DNA of 64,000 bases from a virus, in the IMG/VR virus record IMGVR_UViG_3300035698_013504, positions 1 to 64,000 of that record; one strand, given 5' to 3'. The position numbers and the translations under genes are program-made. The number at the start of each line of letters is the position of its first letter. Within the stretch, counting starts at the first letter, position 1. The notes under the pieces are model-generated. The model did not search any database, was not told where the DNA came from, and saw nothing but the letters and a program-made list of their open reading frames with translations. Positions 8,060 to 14,987 of this stretch are shown here, piece by piece.

Positions 8060-8536
8060 ATGCTGAAGTGGGCTGTTGTACCGCACCAGTGGTTCGAGGA
8101 GCTCGTAGAATGGCTACTTGAGATAGCAATCGTAAGCTGTAAGCCGCCGCGGTGTCTCCGAGAGGGGACGTTCGTCGATATGCTCGGGCCGCTTAACGTA
8201 TCAGAAGAGGACTTACGTGACCGATGTCGACAACTGTTGCGCCTGTCCCGCTACCCCGGGGAATGGTATAGGATTCCGCCGGATCAGCTGTTGGTCGTCT
8301 ACCACTTGCTGCAATGGGGGTTTGAGCATCTCCCTCATGCCGCTAACAACATTGTTCAGGTGTATTTCCCCCGCGGCTTTCTAGAGGCCCCGCCGAGTTC
8401 TACCCTAGGCCCGGTTCCAAGTCTGACTTTCCGGGCCGGTCCGCCGCCCAGGAACCATACCCATCCCGGCGACGAGATGGAGAGATGTCTCAGGGGCGGC
8501 CGGGATGCGATGCGGCCCAGTATGGACCCGTCGTAA
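8060..8536 (+). CDS. tandem paralogue family, copy 12 of 13, divergent (158 aa)
   Basis: MLKWAVVPHQWF then LVEWLLEIAIVSCKPPRC. It starts four bases after copy 11, with GGAAGG inside the end of the upstream gene. It shares with copy 11 the LRDxCxQLLR and LLQWGxxH segments. It ends ERCLRGGRDAMRPSMDPS, an altered C-L-F box. Confidence 0.7.
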   Translation: MLKWAVVPHQWFEELVEWLLEIAIVSCKPPRCLREGTFVDMLGPLNVSEEDLRDRCRQLLRLSRYPGEWYRIPPDQLLVVYHLLQWGFEHLPHAANNIVQVYFPRGFLEAPPSSTLGPVPSLTFRAGPPPRNHTHPGDEMERCLRGGRDAMRPSMDPS

Positions 8537-8563
8537 TCGATACCAAACAGAGAGGGTACCACT

Positions 8564-9064
8564 ATGCTGATGTGGACACACAAGCCTCATCCGTGGTTCC
8601 AGGAGTTCGTACGGTGGTCGCTTGCGCGGGCCATCACTGAGATTGACGCTCCGGCGTATCTTAGTAGGCCGCCGTTCTCCGACTCCATAGGCATCCGCGA
8701 AACGGACGACGACGTACTTGTCGCTATATTCGGGGAGATGTTGAGTTGCTCGTTGATGGACCACACGTACCGGCTCACCGCGTACCAGTTCTCGCTTATG
8801 TACCGGGTGTTGCGGTGGTCTCTACGGACCTGCGGCCGTATGAACACTTCGGCGCTGCTTCAAATGCGGGGAATGTATATGCCGGGAACGGACTACTTGG
8901 CACTCTGCGCTGCTGCACGGCCGGAGCACGCAGAGATCAGAATGGCGTGGGATCCCCCCTGCCACAACCCGAGGAGTTCGACCGACGAGATGGCCGCGGT
9001 TATGCGTGGCTACAGGTCCTCCCTGGACATACCGACGTACATACACCGAGAGGAGGCGCACTAG
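8564..9064 (+). CDS. tandem paralogue family, copy 13 of 13 (166 aa)
   Basis: MLMWTHKPHPWF then FVRWSLARAITEIDAP. Conserved Cys27 is replaced by Ile, and the R-x-M-C helix reads LVAIFGEMLSCS. The YQFSLMYRVLRW segment is kept. The C-terminal Cys-Leu box is lost (MAAVMRGYRSS). Missing conserved residues suggest functional drift, although the frame is intact. Confidence 0.7.
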   Translation: MLMWTHKPHPWFQEFVRWSLARAITEIDAPAYLSRPPFSDSIGIRETDDDVLVAIFGEMLSCSLMDHTYRLTAYQFSLMYRVLRWSLRTCGRMNTSALLQMRGMYMPGTDYLALCAAARPEHAEIRMAWDPPCHNPRSSTDEMAAVMRGYRSSLDIPTYIHREEAH

Positions 9065-9065
9065 G

Positions 9066-9377
9066 ATGCACAAGCTGTCACTCACGCTAGAACTACCGTC
9101 GGCGATAGGTAGGACCGAGACGGCGGCGTTACAGGCCATAGTGGCGAACTGCGCCTCGTTACAGCGGTATGAGCTCGTCGTTGCCGAGGGCGAGGATGCC
9201 CCAGGGTTTGAGCTGGTTGAGAAGGCGTGGGTCTCTGGAGAGAACCCGTCTGTTGCACTTCCCTTTGGTCTTCCCGGCAGAATACCTGTTGTAGTGGACG
9301 AACACCTCGAAGCGATACTCTCGCATAACGCCGAGGTCCAAGAGGCGTCACCTGCGCGCAGGACGAAGGAGGAGTAG
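9066..9377 (+). CDS. hypothetical protein (103 aa)
   Basis: It starts one base after the stop of the last array member, with the ribosome site inside the upstream gene (GAGGAGG). It opens with KLSLTLELPSAIGRTETAALQ. A segment of the protein at 10748 (RLALNIEFPLILTEGEA) has a similar alternating pattern, so the two may share a fold. Function unknown. Confidence 0.6.
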   Translation: MHKLSLTLELPSAIGRTETAALQAIVANCASLQRYELVVAEGEDAPGFELVEKAWVSGENPSVALPFGLPGRIPVVVDEHLEAILSHNAEVQEASPARRTKEE

Positions 9378-9400
9378 GTTAACCATTGGAGGGGCGAACT

Positions 9401-9823
9401 ATGCCCACGAACGTACGCTCGTATGTCGGCTGGGGTTTCAAGACCCAGATGCAGTATCTACGAGTACTTGAGACGGTTAAGGGCTGCGCACACACGGTGA
9501 AGGCTGCGCATGTGTTCTGCCCGGCCTGTGGCGTTAAGGCGGCGCGTGCCGTGATGGCGCCCCTCTCCGGCCTGAACTGGGCCGCTGAAACATTTGCAGG
9601 TAAGTTCCAGCTCTACAAGGGTCCAGACAGGGGCCTGCTGACTAACGTGTTCATTGGTGACTTCTGTGGTTTGGCTGCCAGCGCCTACGCTCCAAATGAG
9701 TGTGTGAAGAGACCTGTCGTAGAGGAGGACCCAGCCCTGCGCGACGCCATCCCGCGCGACGTAGCCAAGAACGGCAAGTTCGGCATTTGGCACTTCATCA
9801 CAAACCATGAGCCGCTGTGTTAG
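9401..9823 (+). CDS. zinc-knuckle paralogue 1 of 3 (140 aa)
   Basis: The start ATG at 9401 has GGAGGGG nine bases upstream. Residues ~27-45 hold a Cys/His cluster (GCAHTVKAAHVFCPACGVK) typical of a small zinc ribbon. The N-terminus RSYVGWGFKTQMQYLRVL and the end FGIWHFITNH recur in the next two genes. Tandem duplication of one ancestral gene is evident. No enzymatic motif is seen; nucleic-acid or protein binding is possible. Confidence 0.68.
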   Translation: MPTNVRSYVGWGFKTQMQYLRVLETVKGCAHTVKAAHVFCPACGVKAARAVMAPLSGLNWAAETFAGKFQLYKGPDRGLLTNVFIGDFCGLAASAYAPNECVKRPVVEEDPALRDAIPRDVAKNGKFGIWHFITNHEPLC

Positions 9824-9846
9824 CGGTAGAGAGGAGTACCTGACCA

Positions 9847-10251
9847 ATGGCCACCGTACGATCACTTGCTGGTTGGGGCGTGAAGGTACAGCTGCAAGAC
9901 TTGTTTGTTGTACATACCCGCCCCTCTTGTCTTCATGATGAGGCTGAGGGTAAGAACTTCTGCCCAGAGTGTGGCATGAAGGTACGTAAGATGGGCAAAC
10001 ACACTATCCCGGGCCTTAATTTGGACAACGGGGAGTTCGTAAATGGCCTTACGGTTGTAGACCTCTCTGATGGCCACGACACCGGAGACGTGTTCATTGG
10101 CCACTTTCACGCAATATCGTCTGATGGGGGCCGCGTTAAGGCGGTTCTGAACCCGAGCGTCGAAGAGTTGGAGAAAGAGGAGGCCTTTGATGCTCTCCCG
10201 AGCAGCGTGGAAACCTTCAACACCTTTGGCTTCTGGCACATCATCTACTAG
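9847..10251 (+). CDS. zinc-knuckle paralogue 2 of 3 (134 aa)
   Basis: RSLAGWGVKVQLQDLFVV opens the protein, followed by SCLHDEAEGKNFCPECGMK with a C-x-H-x(8)-C-x2-C arrangement. The centre has VDLSDGHDTGDVFIGHF, matched by DPTPGDEEGDVYIGYF in paralogue 3. It ends FGFWHIIY. The conserved G-D-V-(F/Y)-I-G block and the closing F-W-H mark the family better than the zinc site alone. Confidence 0.68.
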   Translation: MATVRSLAGWGVKVQLQDLFVVHTRPSCLHDEAEGKNFCPECGMKVRKMGKHTIPGLNLDNGEFVNGLTVVDLSDGHDTGDVFIGHFHAISSDGGRVKAVLNPSVEELEKEEAFDALPSSVETFNTFGFWHIIY

Positions 10252-10311
10252 GAGGCTAGGCATCCCGCCGGTTTCTTAGCTACACCACAAATAGAGAGGA
10301 ACACCAAACCA

Positions 10312-10743
10312 ATGGCCACCGCGCATTCGCTTGTTGGTTGTGGCATAAGAGTGTCGAGGAAACGGCTGTACGTGATGCAGACCGTTCCCTGCTGTCCCCA
10401 CGAGGAGGCGGAAGGCGAGAACTTCTGTCCGAAATGCGGCCTGAAGACCGGGGTGGAAGTGTTAATGCCCCGCTCCGGCTTTGACATGGACGAGGGGTAT
10501 TACCTGGATGATCTACGGATCATCGACCCCACCCCTGGCGATGAAGAGGGTGACGTATACATTGGCTACTTTGACGAACTGTCGTCTGACGGGGGCCGTG
10601 TCGAGCCTTCCGAGATGAACGGCGAAAACGAGGTAACCGAAACTTACCTTCGGGAAGGTGCCCACGATTGTAGCGGGTTACCCGATGAGGTGACTCGTCA
10701 CGCCGCGTTCGCTTTTTGGCACATCTTCTACTGGGAGGCATAA
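10312..10743 (+). CDS. zinc-knuckle paralogue 3 of 3 (143 aa)
   Basis: HSLVGCGIRVSRKRLYVM, then CCPHEEAEGENFCPKCGLK, G-D-V-Y-I-G-Y-F and FAFWHIFYWEA. AGAGAGGAACACC precedes the start. A 60-base spacer before it holds no clear signal. It is the closest relative of paralogue 2. Function unknown. Confidence 0.68.
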   Translation: MATAHSLVGCGIRVSRKRLYVMQTVPCCPHEEAEGENFCPKCGLKTGVEVLMPRSGFDMDEGYYLDDLRIIDPTPGDEEGDVYIGYFDELSSDGGRVEPSEMNGENEVTETYLREGAHDCSGLPDEVTRHAAFAFWHIFYWEA

Positions 10744-10747
10744 CGTT

Positions 10748-11227
10748 ATGACCGTTCTTGGAGTGCCGCACGAAGACCTGTCGCCCGGCGTTGGTGTTTG
10801 CGCAGGCGCGCCGCCCAACTACGTTAGGCTCGCGTTGAACATTGAGTTCCCGCTCATCCTAACAGAGGGCGAGGCGGGAGTCGTACAAACTCATTTGCGT
10901 AGCGAGTCGAGGATCGGCTCCGTCGTCTTGATGAAAGACGGTACGCATGAATTACACGCTGGGGTATGGGGGCTCAACTCCGAGGGTGACTACAGGGGTA
11001 AGGTCCCCTACAGCAACGACAGAGGTACTGGGGCGGTGCAATTCCACTACGAGCCGAATATCGAGCGCGTTTCGTTCTTTGTAATCGTCCCGGCGTCATT
11101 GTTACAGACAATCGGCAACGCGTGTACCCTTACGGAGCAGGGGGCGCCACAATGCCGCCCTGTCGACGACGAGGTAAACCACGACCCGGAGGAGGACCAG
11201 GATGTCGAAGAAATACCATCAACGTGA
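10748..11227 (+). CDS. hypothetical protein (159 aa)
   Basis: It begins four bases after the preceding stop; GGGAGG upstream lies within the end of that gene. It is a beta-rich-looking soluble protein (VRLALNIEFPLILTEGEAG, VSFFVIVPASLL) with an acidic tail (DPEEDQDVEEIPST). The tail is translated through the ribosome site of the next gene. No family recognised. Confidence 0.62.
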   Translation: MTVLGVPHEDLSPGVGVCAGAPPNYVRLALNIEFPLILTEGEAGVVQTHLRSESRIGSVVLMKDGTHELHAGVWGLNSEGDYRGKVPYSNDRGTGAVQFHYEPNIERVSFFVIVPASLLQTIGNACTLTEQGAPQCRPVDDEVNHDPEEDQDVEEIPST

Positions 11228-11594
11228 GCTGACGATGACGTTTCGTGTTCAAGTCAGCGGCCACACGTTGCCGCCGGAGGACCTACCCGCGGCCGTGGAA
11301 GCCTATCTCGCCTATTGGGCCGATGGCCGTAACCACCTGCACCGAGAGCTCATCGACGAGGGCGCTAGCAACGCAACGCTTTACGCAACCCGTATAGCCT
11401 TCGAGAAGGCGCTCTTCAAGAAGTACGGTAACGAGATGGTGCAGACATCGCCCAACAGCTCAACAAGCCGGGCGTATCTTGAAGCCAGCAGGGCCGTTGA
11501 GGAGATGCAGCCGTATGTGCAGGTCTTGGAAGACATAACCGTTGCGTGGTCTAGCCCGAAAGGAGACGAAGAAGATGGGAAAGGAGCCGATTGA
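11202..11594 (+). CDS. hypothetical protein (130 aa)
   Basis: The ATG at 11202 is supported by a long GGAGGAGGA eight bases upstream, although it overlaps the previous gene by 26 bases; an in-frame ATG at 11235 is an alternative. The sequence is mainly helical (LPAAVEAYLAYWADGRNHLHRELI reads as one amphipathic run). It overlaps the next gene by 20 bases. Function unknown. Confidence 0.6.
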   Translation: MSKKYHQRELTMTFRVQVSGHTLPPEDLPAAVEAYLAYWADGRNHLHRELIDEGASNATLYATRIAFEKALFKKYGNEMVQTSPNSSTSRAYLEASRAVEEMQPYVQVLEDITVAWSSPKGDEEDGKGAD

Positions 11595-12042
11595 GCACCT
11601 GACGTACGACAACAGCATGGGCTTGGCTAACCACCTAAGGTTCAAGCCCTTTATGCGTGGGAAGACGATTGAGGACGTGAGGGCGCTTGGCGACAACGAT
11701 ATCCTGCTTTACTTCACGGATGGGACGAAGATGTCGTTTCGTGGGACCGTGATTGAGCACCCGCGCGGCAATACGGTCGGCGAGCTCGGCGTAAGAGGAT
11801 TCATATCGATCATCACCACGCCCAAGTCCAGGATGAACAAGCCGCTGTACGAGAAGGTGGAGCCCCCGCACGATTCGCCGCTGGATCTAACGGACGACGA
11901 GTTGTCCGCGTTGATTAGGGCGTGTAAAGACTCTGACCGGGTTAACCCGGCCCCAAGACCGCTGTGGGACGCACGCGGGAAGGAAGCACAACGCAAGCTG
12001 ATTGCGGAGGAGAAACGCAGGTCGAGTACGCGTAGCGAGTAA
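11575..12042 (+). CDS. hypothetical protein (155 aa)
   Basis: The start ATG at 11575 follows AAAGGAGACG within the preceding gene. The N-terminal half looks like a small beta domain (LRFKPFMRGKTIEDV, ILLYFTDGTKMSFRGTVIEH); the C-terminal half is charged and ends in a basic helix (AQRKLIAEEKRRSSTR). It is the last gene before the Tas-like gene, 50 bases away. No family recognised. Confidence 0.62.
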   Translation: MGKEPIEHLTYDNSMGLANHLRFKPFMRGKTIEDVRALGDNDILLYFTDGTKMSFRGTVIEHPRGNTVGELGVRGFISIITTPKSRMNKPLYEKVEPPHDSPLDLTDDELSALIRACKDSDRVNPAPRPLWDARGKEAQRKLIAEEKRRSSTRSE

Positions 12043-12092
12043 GACGTATATCCAGAACTAGAGACCCGGATGTACCAATAGGAAAACCAAAG

Positions 12093-13106
12093 ATGACCGA
12101 CGAAATCAGAAGTGGCGCGTGGATGTTCGACGAAGAGGACCTGGAGGGCGCCGAGCTCCAGAGCTTTCTCACATGGTCCCGTAAGATGGCGCTGGAAGCC
12201 GCGGGCCTGTCCGACCGAGAGGCCGGGTTCATTGTGTACGGTTACTACATGACCCAGGACACCCGCAAGCGGGCCGACAACCAGATTCTCGCCCTCAAGA
12301 AGGCGGGCGATCCTCACGGACTCGTCTTGTGGGTCGCGCAGAACTCGAGACGTCTCGAGAACAACATCAAGGCCATGCTCGACAAGTACAGCGCGGCCCA
12401 GCCCCTTGGCGAGTGGGCGCGAGGCCTCATTGGTATGGGCCCTGTCCTCACGTCGGGACTCCTCGCCCACATCGACGTGACGGAGGCCAAGACTGCTGGC
12501 GCCGTTTGGCGTTTCGCTGGGCTTGATCCCTCGCAGGAGTGGGTGAGCGCGGTGAAGGCTGCGGCGTTTGTGGCCGAACATGGCGTTTCGCCCGATACAG
12601 CGGCGCTGGCCGCGGATAAGTTTGGGCTGAACACCAACACGATCCTGAAGTTTGCGCTGCACGATGCCGCTGGCAACCTGCGCAAGCTGACCGCCAAGAA
12701 CCTGGCCTCGTCGATCTCCAGGCGTCCGTACAACGCGCAGCTTAAGACGCTGTGTTGGAAGCTTGGCGAGTCCTTCGTCAAGGTGAGCCGCAAGGGTAGC
12801 CTGTACGGCGAGTTGTACGCCAATCGCAAGGCACTCGAGATTGAGCGCAATGACGCCGGAGAGTTCAAGGCTCAGGCCCACGGGATAGCGAAGAAGGTGC
12901 CCAACCACAAGCAGATCGCCTCGTACAAGGTCGGTCGCTTGCCGGACGGCCATCTGCACAGCCGAGCCAAGCGGCACGCGGTCAAGATCTTCTTGGCCCA
13001 CTTCCTCGAGAAGGGCCGTATCCTGAAGGACTTGCCGGTTGTGAAGCCCTACGCGATTACCATCTTGGGCCACGCCCATGAGATCACGTTGGCAGACGCG
13101 ACCTAA
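12093..13106 (+). CDS. Tas-like RNA-guide-binding protein with Nop/IS110-type domain (putative TIGR-Tas effector, nuclease-less)
   Basis: This 337-residue protein has the helix-hairpin-helix block that IS110-family transposases and Nop-domain proteins share: GLIGMGPVLTSGLLAHI from about residue 111, then WRFAGLDPSQEW (~138-149). It ends with a basic helical region (HLHSRAKRHAVKIFLAHFLE, ~286-306). No DEDD/RuvC motif, HNH motif or N-terminal nuclease domain is visible. A long 18-nt-step array begins 77 bases downstream. Known biology: Tas proteins have a Nop domain, bind ~36-nt dual-spacer RNAs from an adjacent TIGR array, and may lack a nuclease. Inference: this is a nuclease-less Tas that would bind DNA under RNA guidance. 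The main alternative is a plain IS110-like protein, but catalytic residues and transposon ends are not seen. The N-terminal ~50 residues are acidic and helical. Confidence 0.8.
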   Translation: MTDEIRSGAWMFDEEDLEGAELQSFLTWSRKMALEAAGLSDREAGFIVYGYYMTQDTRKRADNQILALKKAGDPHGLVLWVAQNSRRLENNIKAMLDKYSAAQPLGEWARGLIGMGPVLTSGLLAHIDVTEAKTAGAVWRFAGLDPSQEWVSAVKAAAFVAEHGVSPDTAALAADKFGLNTNTILKFALHDAAGNLRKLTAKNLASSISRRPYNAQLKTLCWKLGESFVKVSRKGSLYGELYANRKALEIERNDAGEFKAQAHGIAKKVPNHKQIASYKVGRLPDGHLHSRAKRHAVKIFLAHFLEKGRILKDLPVVKPYAITILGHAHEITLADAT

Positions 13107-13111
13107 TCGTG

Positions 13112-13181
13112 TCCTCCCCGCATCGCGCCTCCTCCTACGTAGCTAAGTTTATGCGACGTAGGTGCGCGCGTGCGGGGAGGT
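13112..13181 (+). promoter_or_regulatory. long hairpin between the tas-like gene and the array
   Basis: CCTCCCCGCA, then CGCGC, then CCTACGT (about 13113-13140) face ACGTAGG, GCGCGCG and TGCGGGGAGG (13155-13180). The result is an imperfect stem of more than 20 bp with a loop around 13141-13153 and a 5-base bulge. No T-run follows, so an ordinary intrinsic terminator is unlikely. It may be a leader structure, a processing signal for the array RNA, or a read-through control element. Confidence 0.6.
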
Positions 13182-13182
13182 A

Positions 13183-14530
13183 GATGTAATCAAGAGACCC
13201 GACTAGTATCAGAGAAAAAGAGTGAACCATCTTTCCTGATCGCACCAAGCGCGGCGAGTGAACCAGAAGCCGAGAGAGGACCAGTGGAACCGAATGAACC
13301 ATCTTTCCCGATCGCACCAAGCGCGGCGAGTGAACCAGAAGCCGAGAGAGTACCAACGCCGAAGAGTGAATCACAGTTGAGGAGAGTACCATATCTTGAT
13401 AGTGAGACAAGGCCTGATAGCGTACCAAACGTGGTAATCGAGCCATATCATCAGATAGTACCAAGTCCGCGGATCGAATCAACTCGAAAGACCCGCACCA
13501 AACTACTAGATTGAGACTACAGGCACCGACGGTATCATGACAGGCGATCGAGCCATGGGCCGAGACTGTAACAACTCACCCGAACGAGCCATAAGACCCA
13601 AGAGTACCACACGCCGGAAGCGAGACAGCACTCTCGAACGCACCATAGAGGTAGATCGAGCCACTAACAAGGAACGTAACACACCACATGTGCGAACCAG
13701 ATGAGGGACGTGTACCACATGAGCAGAGTGAAGCATAACGCGTGACCGTAACAACGTAGTAGATTGAGTCATGAGCCATGACCGTAACAAATCAGCAGAA
13801 CGAGCCGCAGGACGAGAGAGCACCAGCGATCTAGAACGAGACATCAACTCCGACAGCATCACAGATGGAGATCGAATCAAAGCGAATGACGGCGCCATAT
13901 ACCCTGAGTGAGTCAAGGAACGCTAGAGTACCATTACGCTTGAACGAACCATGAAGCGGGACAGTATCAGGCGATTTAAGTGAGACATCCCCTCCGACCG
14001 CATCATAAGCGAGGATCGAACCATACCCCCCGATTGTAACACCCCTTAAGAGTGAGACAAGTCCATGGACGTGTCCCAAATTGGATAATCGAACCACATT
14101 CACCGACCGTAACACCCCTGGCGAGTGAGCCATTCGCATACAGACTGTACCAGGTCTCTACAGCGAGACATCCATTGAGTGTGTACCAATATTCAGGATC
14201 GAATCAAACTGAAGACCCGCCCCAACCCCAATGAGTGAGCCAAGACCAGCGATAGTAACATGCCGATTGTGCGAGCCATGCCCCCTGATAGTACCAAATC
14301 CGCGGAACGAACCACCCCGTTGGAAAGTAACAGAAACAAGAAGTGAGTCATACAGAGCGAACGTAACAGTCGTGCAGAACGAACCATGAGAGACAAGAGT
14401 ACCAAGATCAAGAAGTGAACCATAACGTGGGAGAGTACCAAGCCCTTCGAGTGAACCACAACATACGACAGCATCATTCTTTAGGAGTGAGTCAAGTTGA
14501 GGGAGCGCACCATGAAAACAGATCGACTCA
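13183..14530 (+). repeat. TIGR-type array: 37 units of 36 nt, two alternating 10-nt motifs and 8-nt spacers
   Basis: Motif B (GANNGYAHCA, e.g. GATAGTACCA) and motif A (GANYGARNCA, e.g. GAGTGAACCA) alternate strictly, each followed by 8 variable bases. I place 37 B and 37 A motifs from 13202 to 14530, plus a degenerate A at 13183-13192. Register slips are few: one extra base near 13490, 13519 and 14078, and a 10-nt spacer at 14133-14142. No single frame stays open through it, so it is not a protein repeat. The 36-nt period with two spacers per unit matches the known length and dual-spacer design of tigRNAs. Same-strand transcription with the tas-like gene is assumed. Spacer targets are unknown. 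A CRISPR array is excluded by the 10-nt repeats. Confidence 0.85.
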
Positions 14531-14676
14531 CGTTTTATAGCGGGCCATGCCTGTCTACACATTTTCACAAGGCTACCGCGTATATGCGCGGTACGTCGAC
14601 CGCGCTTCTACACCGCGACACCCAGCCGCGGAAGCGCCTGGTATCTCTAGACGCTGGGCAAACGAAAGGTTGTCAT
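14531..14676. other. gap after the array
   Basis: No convincing gene. A possible further degenerate B half-unit (TAGCGGGCCA) lies at 14538-14547. ACCGCG-TATATG-CGCGGT around 14576-14593 can fold into a short hairpin that might end or process the array transcript. Nothing else is seen. Confidence 0.4.
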
Positions 14677-14928
14677 ATGTCCGAAAGAACGTTGGATACG
14701 CCGGAACCGCAGGCGAAGGTGTGTGAGCTCGTAAAGACGAAGGATGGCTTCGGCGGGTTCAAGAATCCCCGGCAGGTCAAGTGTCAGAACGTCGCCGCGT
14801 TCAACGCGACGGAGATCAACCCTGACCCGGTCGACGGCACCTACGGGTCCATGATGCTCTGCGGCAACTGCAGGGATAACATGGAACGCATCATGGGCGA
14901 AGGTTTCGCCGCGTTCTCACCCATCTGA
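14677..14928 (+). CDS. small cysteine-containing hypothetical protein (83 aa)
   Basis: The ATG at 14677 follows GAAAGG. Four cysteines are visible (VCELV, VKCQN, LCGNCRDN), the last as C-x2-C, consistent with a small zinc-binding protein. It opens MSERTLDTPEPQ. The gene lies alone between the array and a terminator. There is no evidence that it belongs to the TIGR-Tas locus beyond position. Confidence 0.6.
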   Translation: MSERTLDTPEPQAKVCELVKTKDGFGGFKNPRQVKCQNVAAFNATEINPDPVDGTYGSMMLCGNCRDNMERIMGEGFAAFSPI

Positions 14929-14937
14929 AAGGGACAC

Positions 14938-14966
14938 CCCGGAGTCCTTAAGGTCCGGGATTTTCT
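14938..14966 (+). terminator. rho-independent terminator
   Basis: CCCGGA and TCCGGG flank GT-CCTTAAGG, forming a nested stem, followed by ATTTTCTGTTT. It ends the short unit that carries the 83-residue protein. Confidence 0.75.
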
Positions 14967-14987
14967 GTTTACGTAGAGGAGGTCATT

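Noticed and set aside
11709-13079. 456-residue frame on the minus strand
   Set aside because: It is antisense to the tas-like gene and its upstream neighbour, which have ribosome sites and family motifs. The minus translation is Arg/Leu/Val-rich without motifs.
12093-13106. IS110-family transposase and insertion sequence
   Set aside because: The protein has the C-terminal IS110/Nop-like block but no visible DEDD domain. No transposon ends or target duplication were seen. The adjacent array explains it better.
13183-14530. CRISPR array
   Set aside because: Repeats are 10 nt, of two kinds, with 8-nt spacers; no cas genes. The geometry fits a dual-spacer TIGR-type array instead.
13183-14530. 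Replication origin iterons or a partition site
   Set aside because: Iterons and parS-like sites are usually one repeated motif. Strict A/B alternation with exact 8-nt variable segments and a neighbouring Nop-like gene favours guide RNAs. Not fully excluded.
13135-14568. Several open frames on both strands with hexapeptide periodicity
   Set aside because: An 18-nt step equals six codons, so any frame free of stops in the motifs shows a six-residue repeat. Frames break at each one-base slip, none spans the array, and the 8-nt spacers vary at all codon positions.
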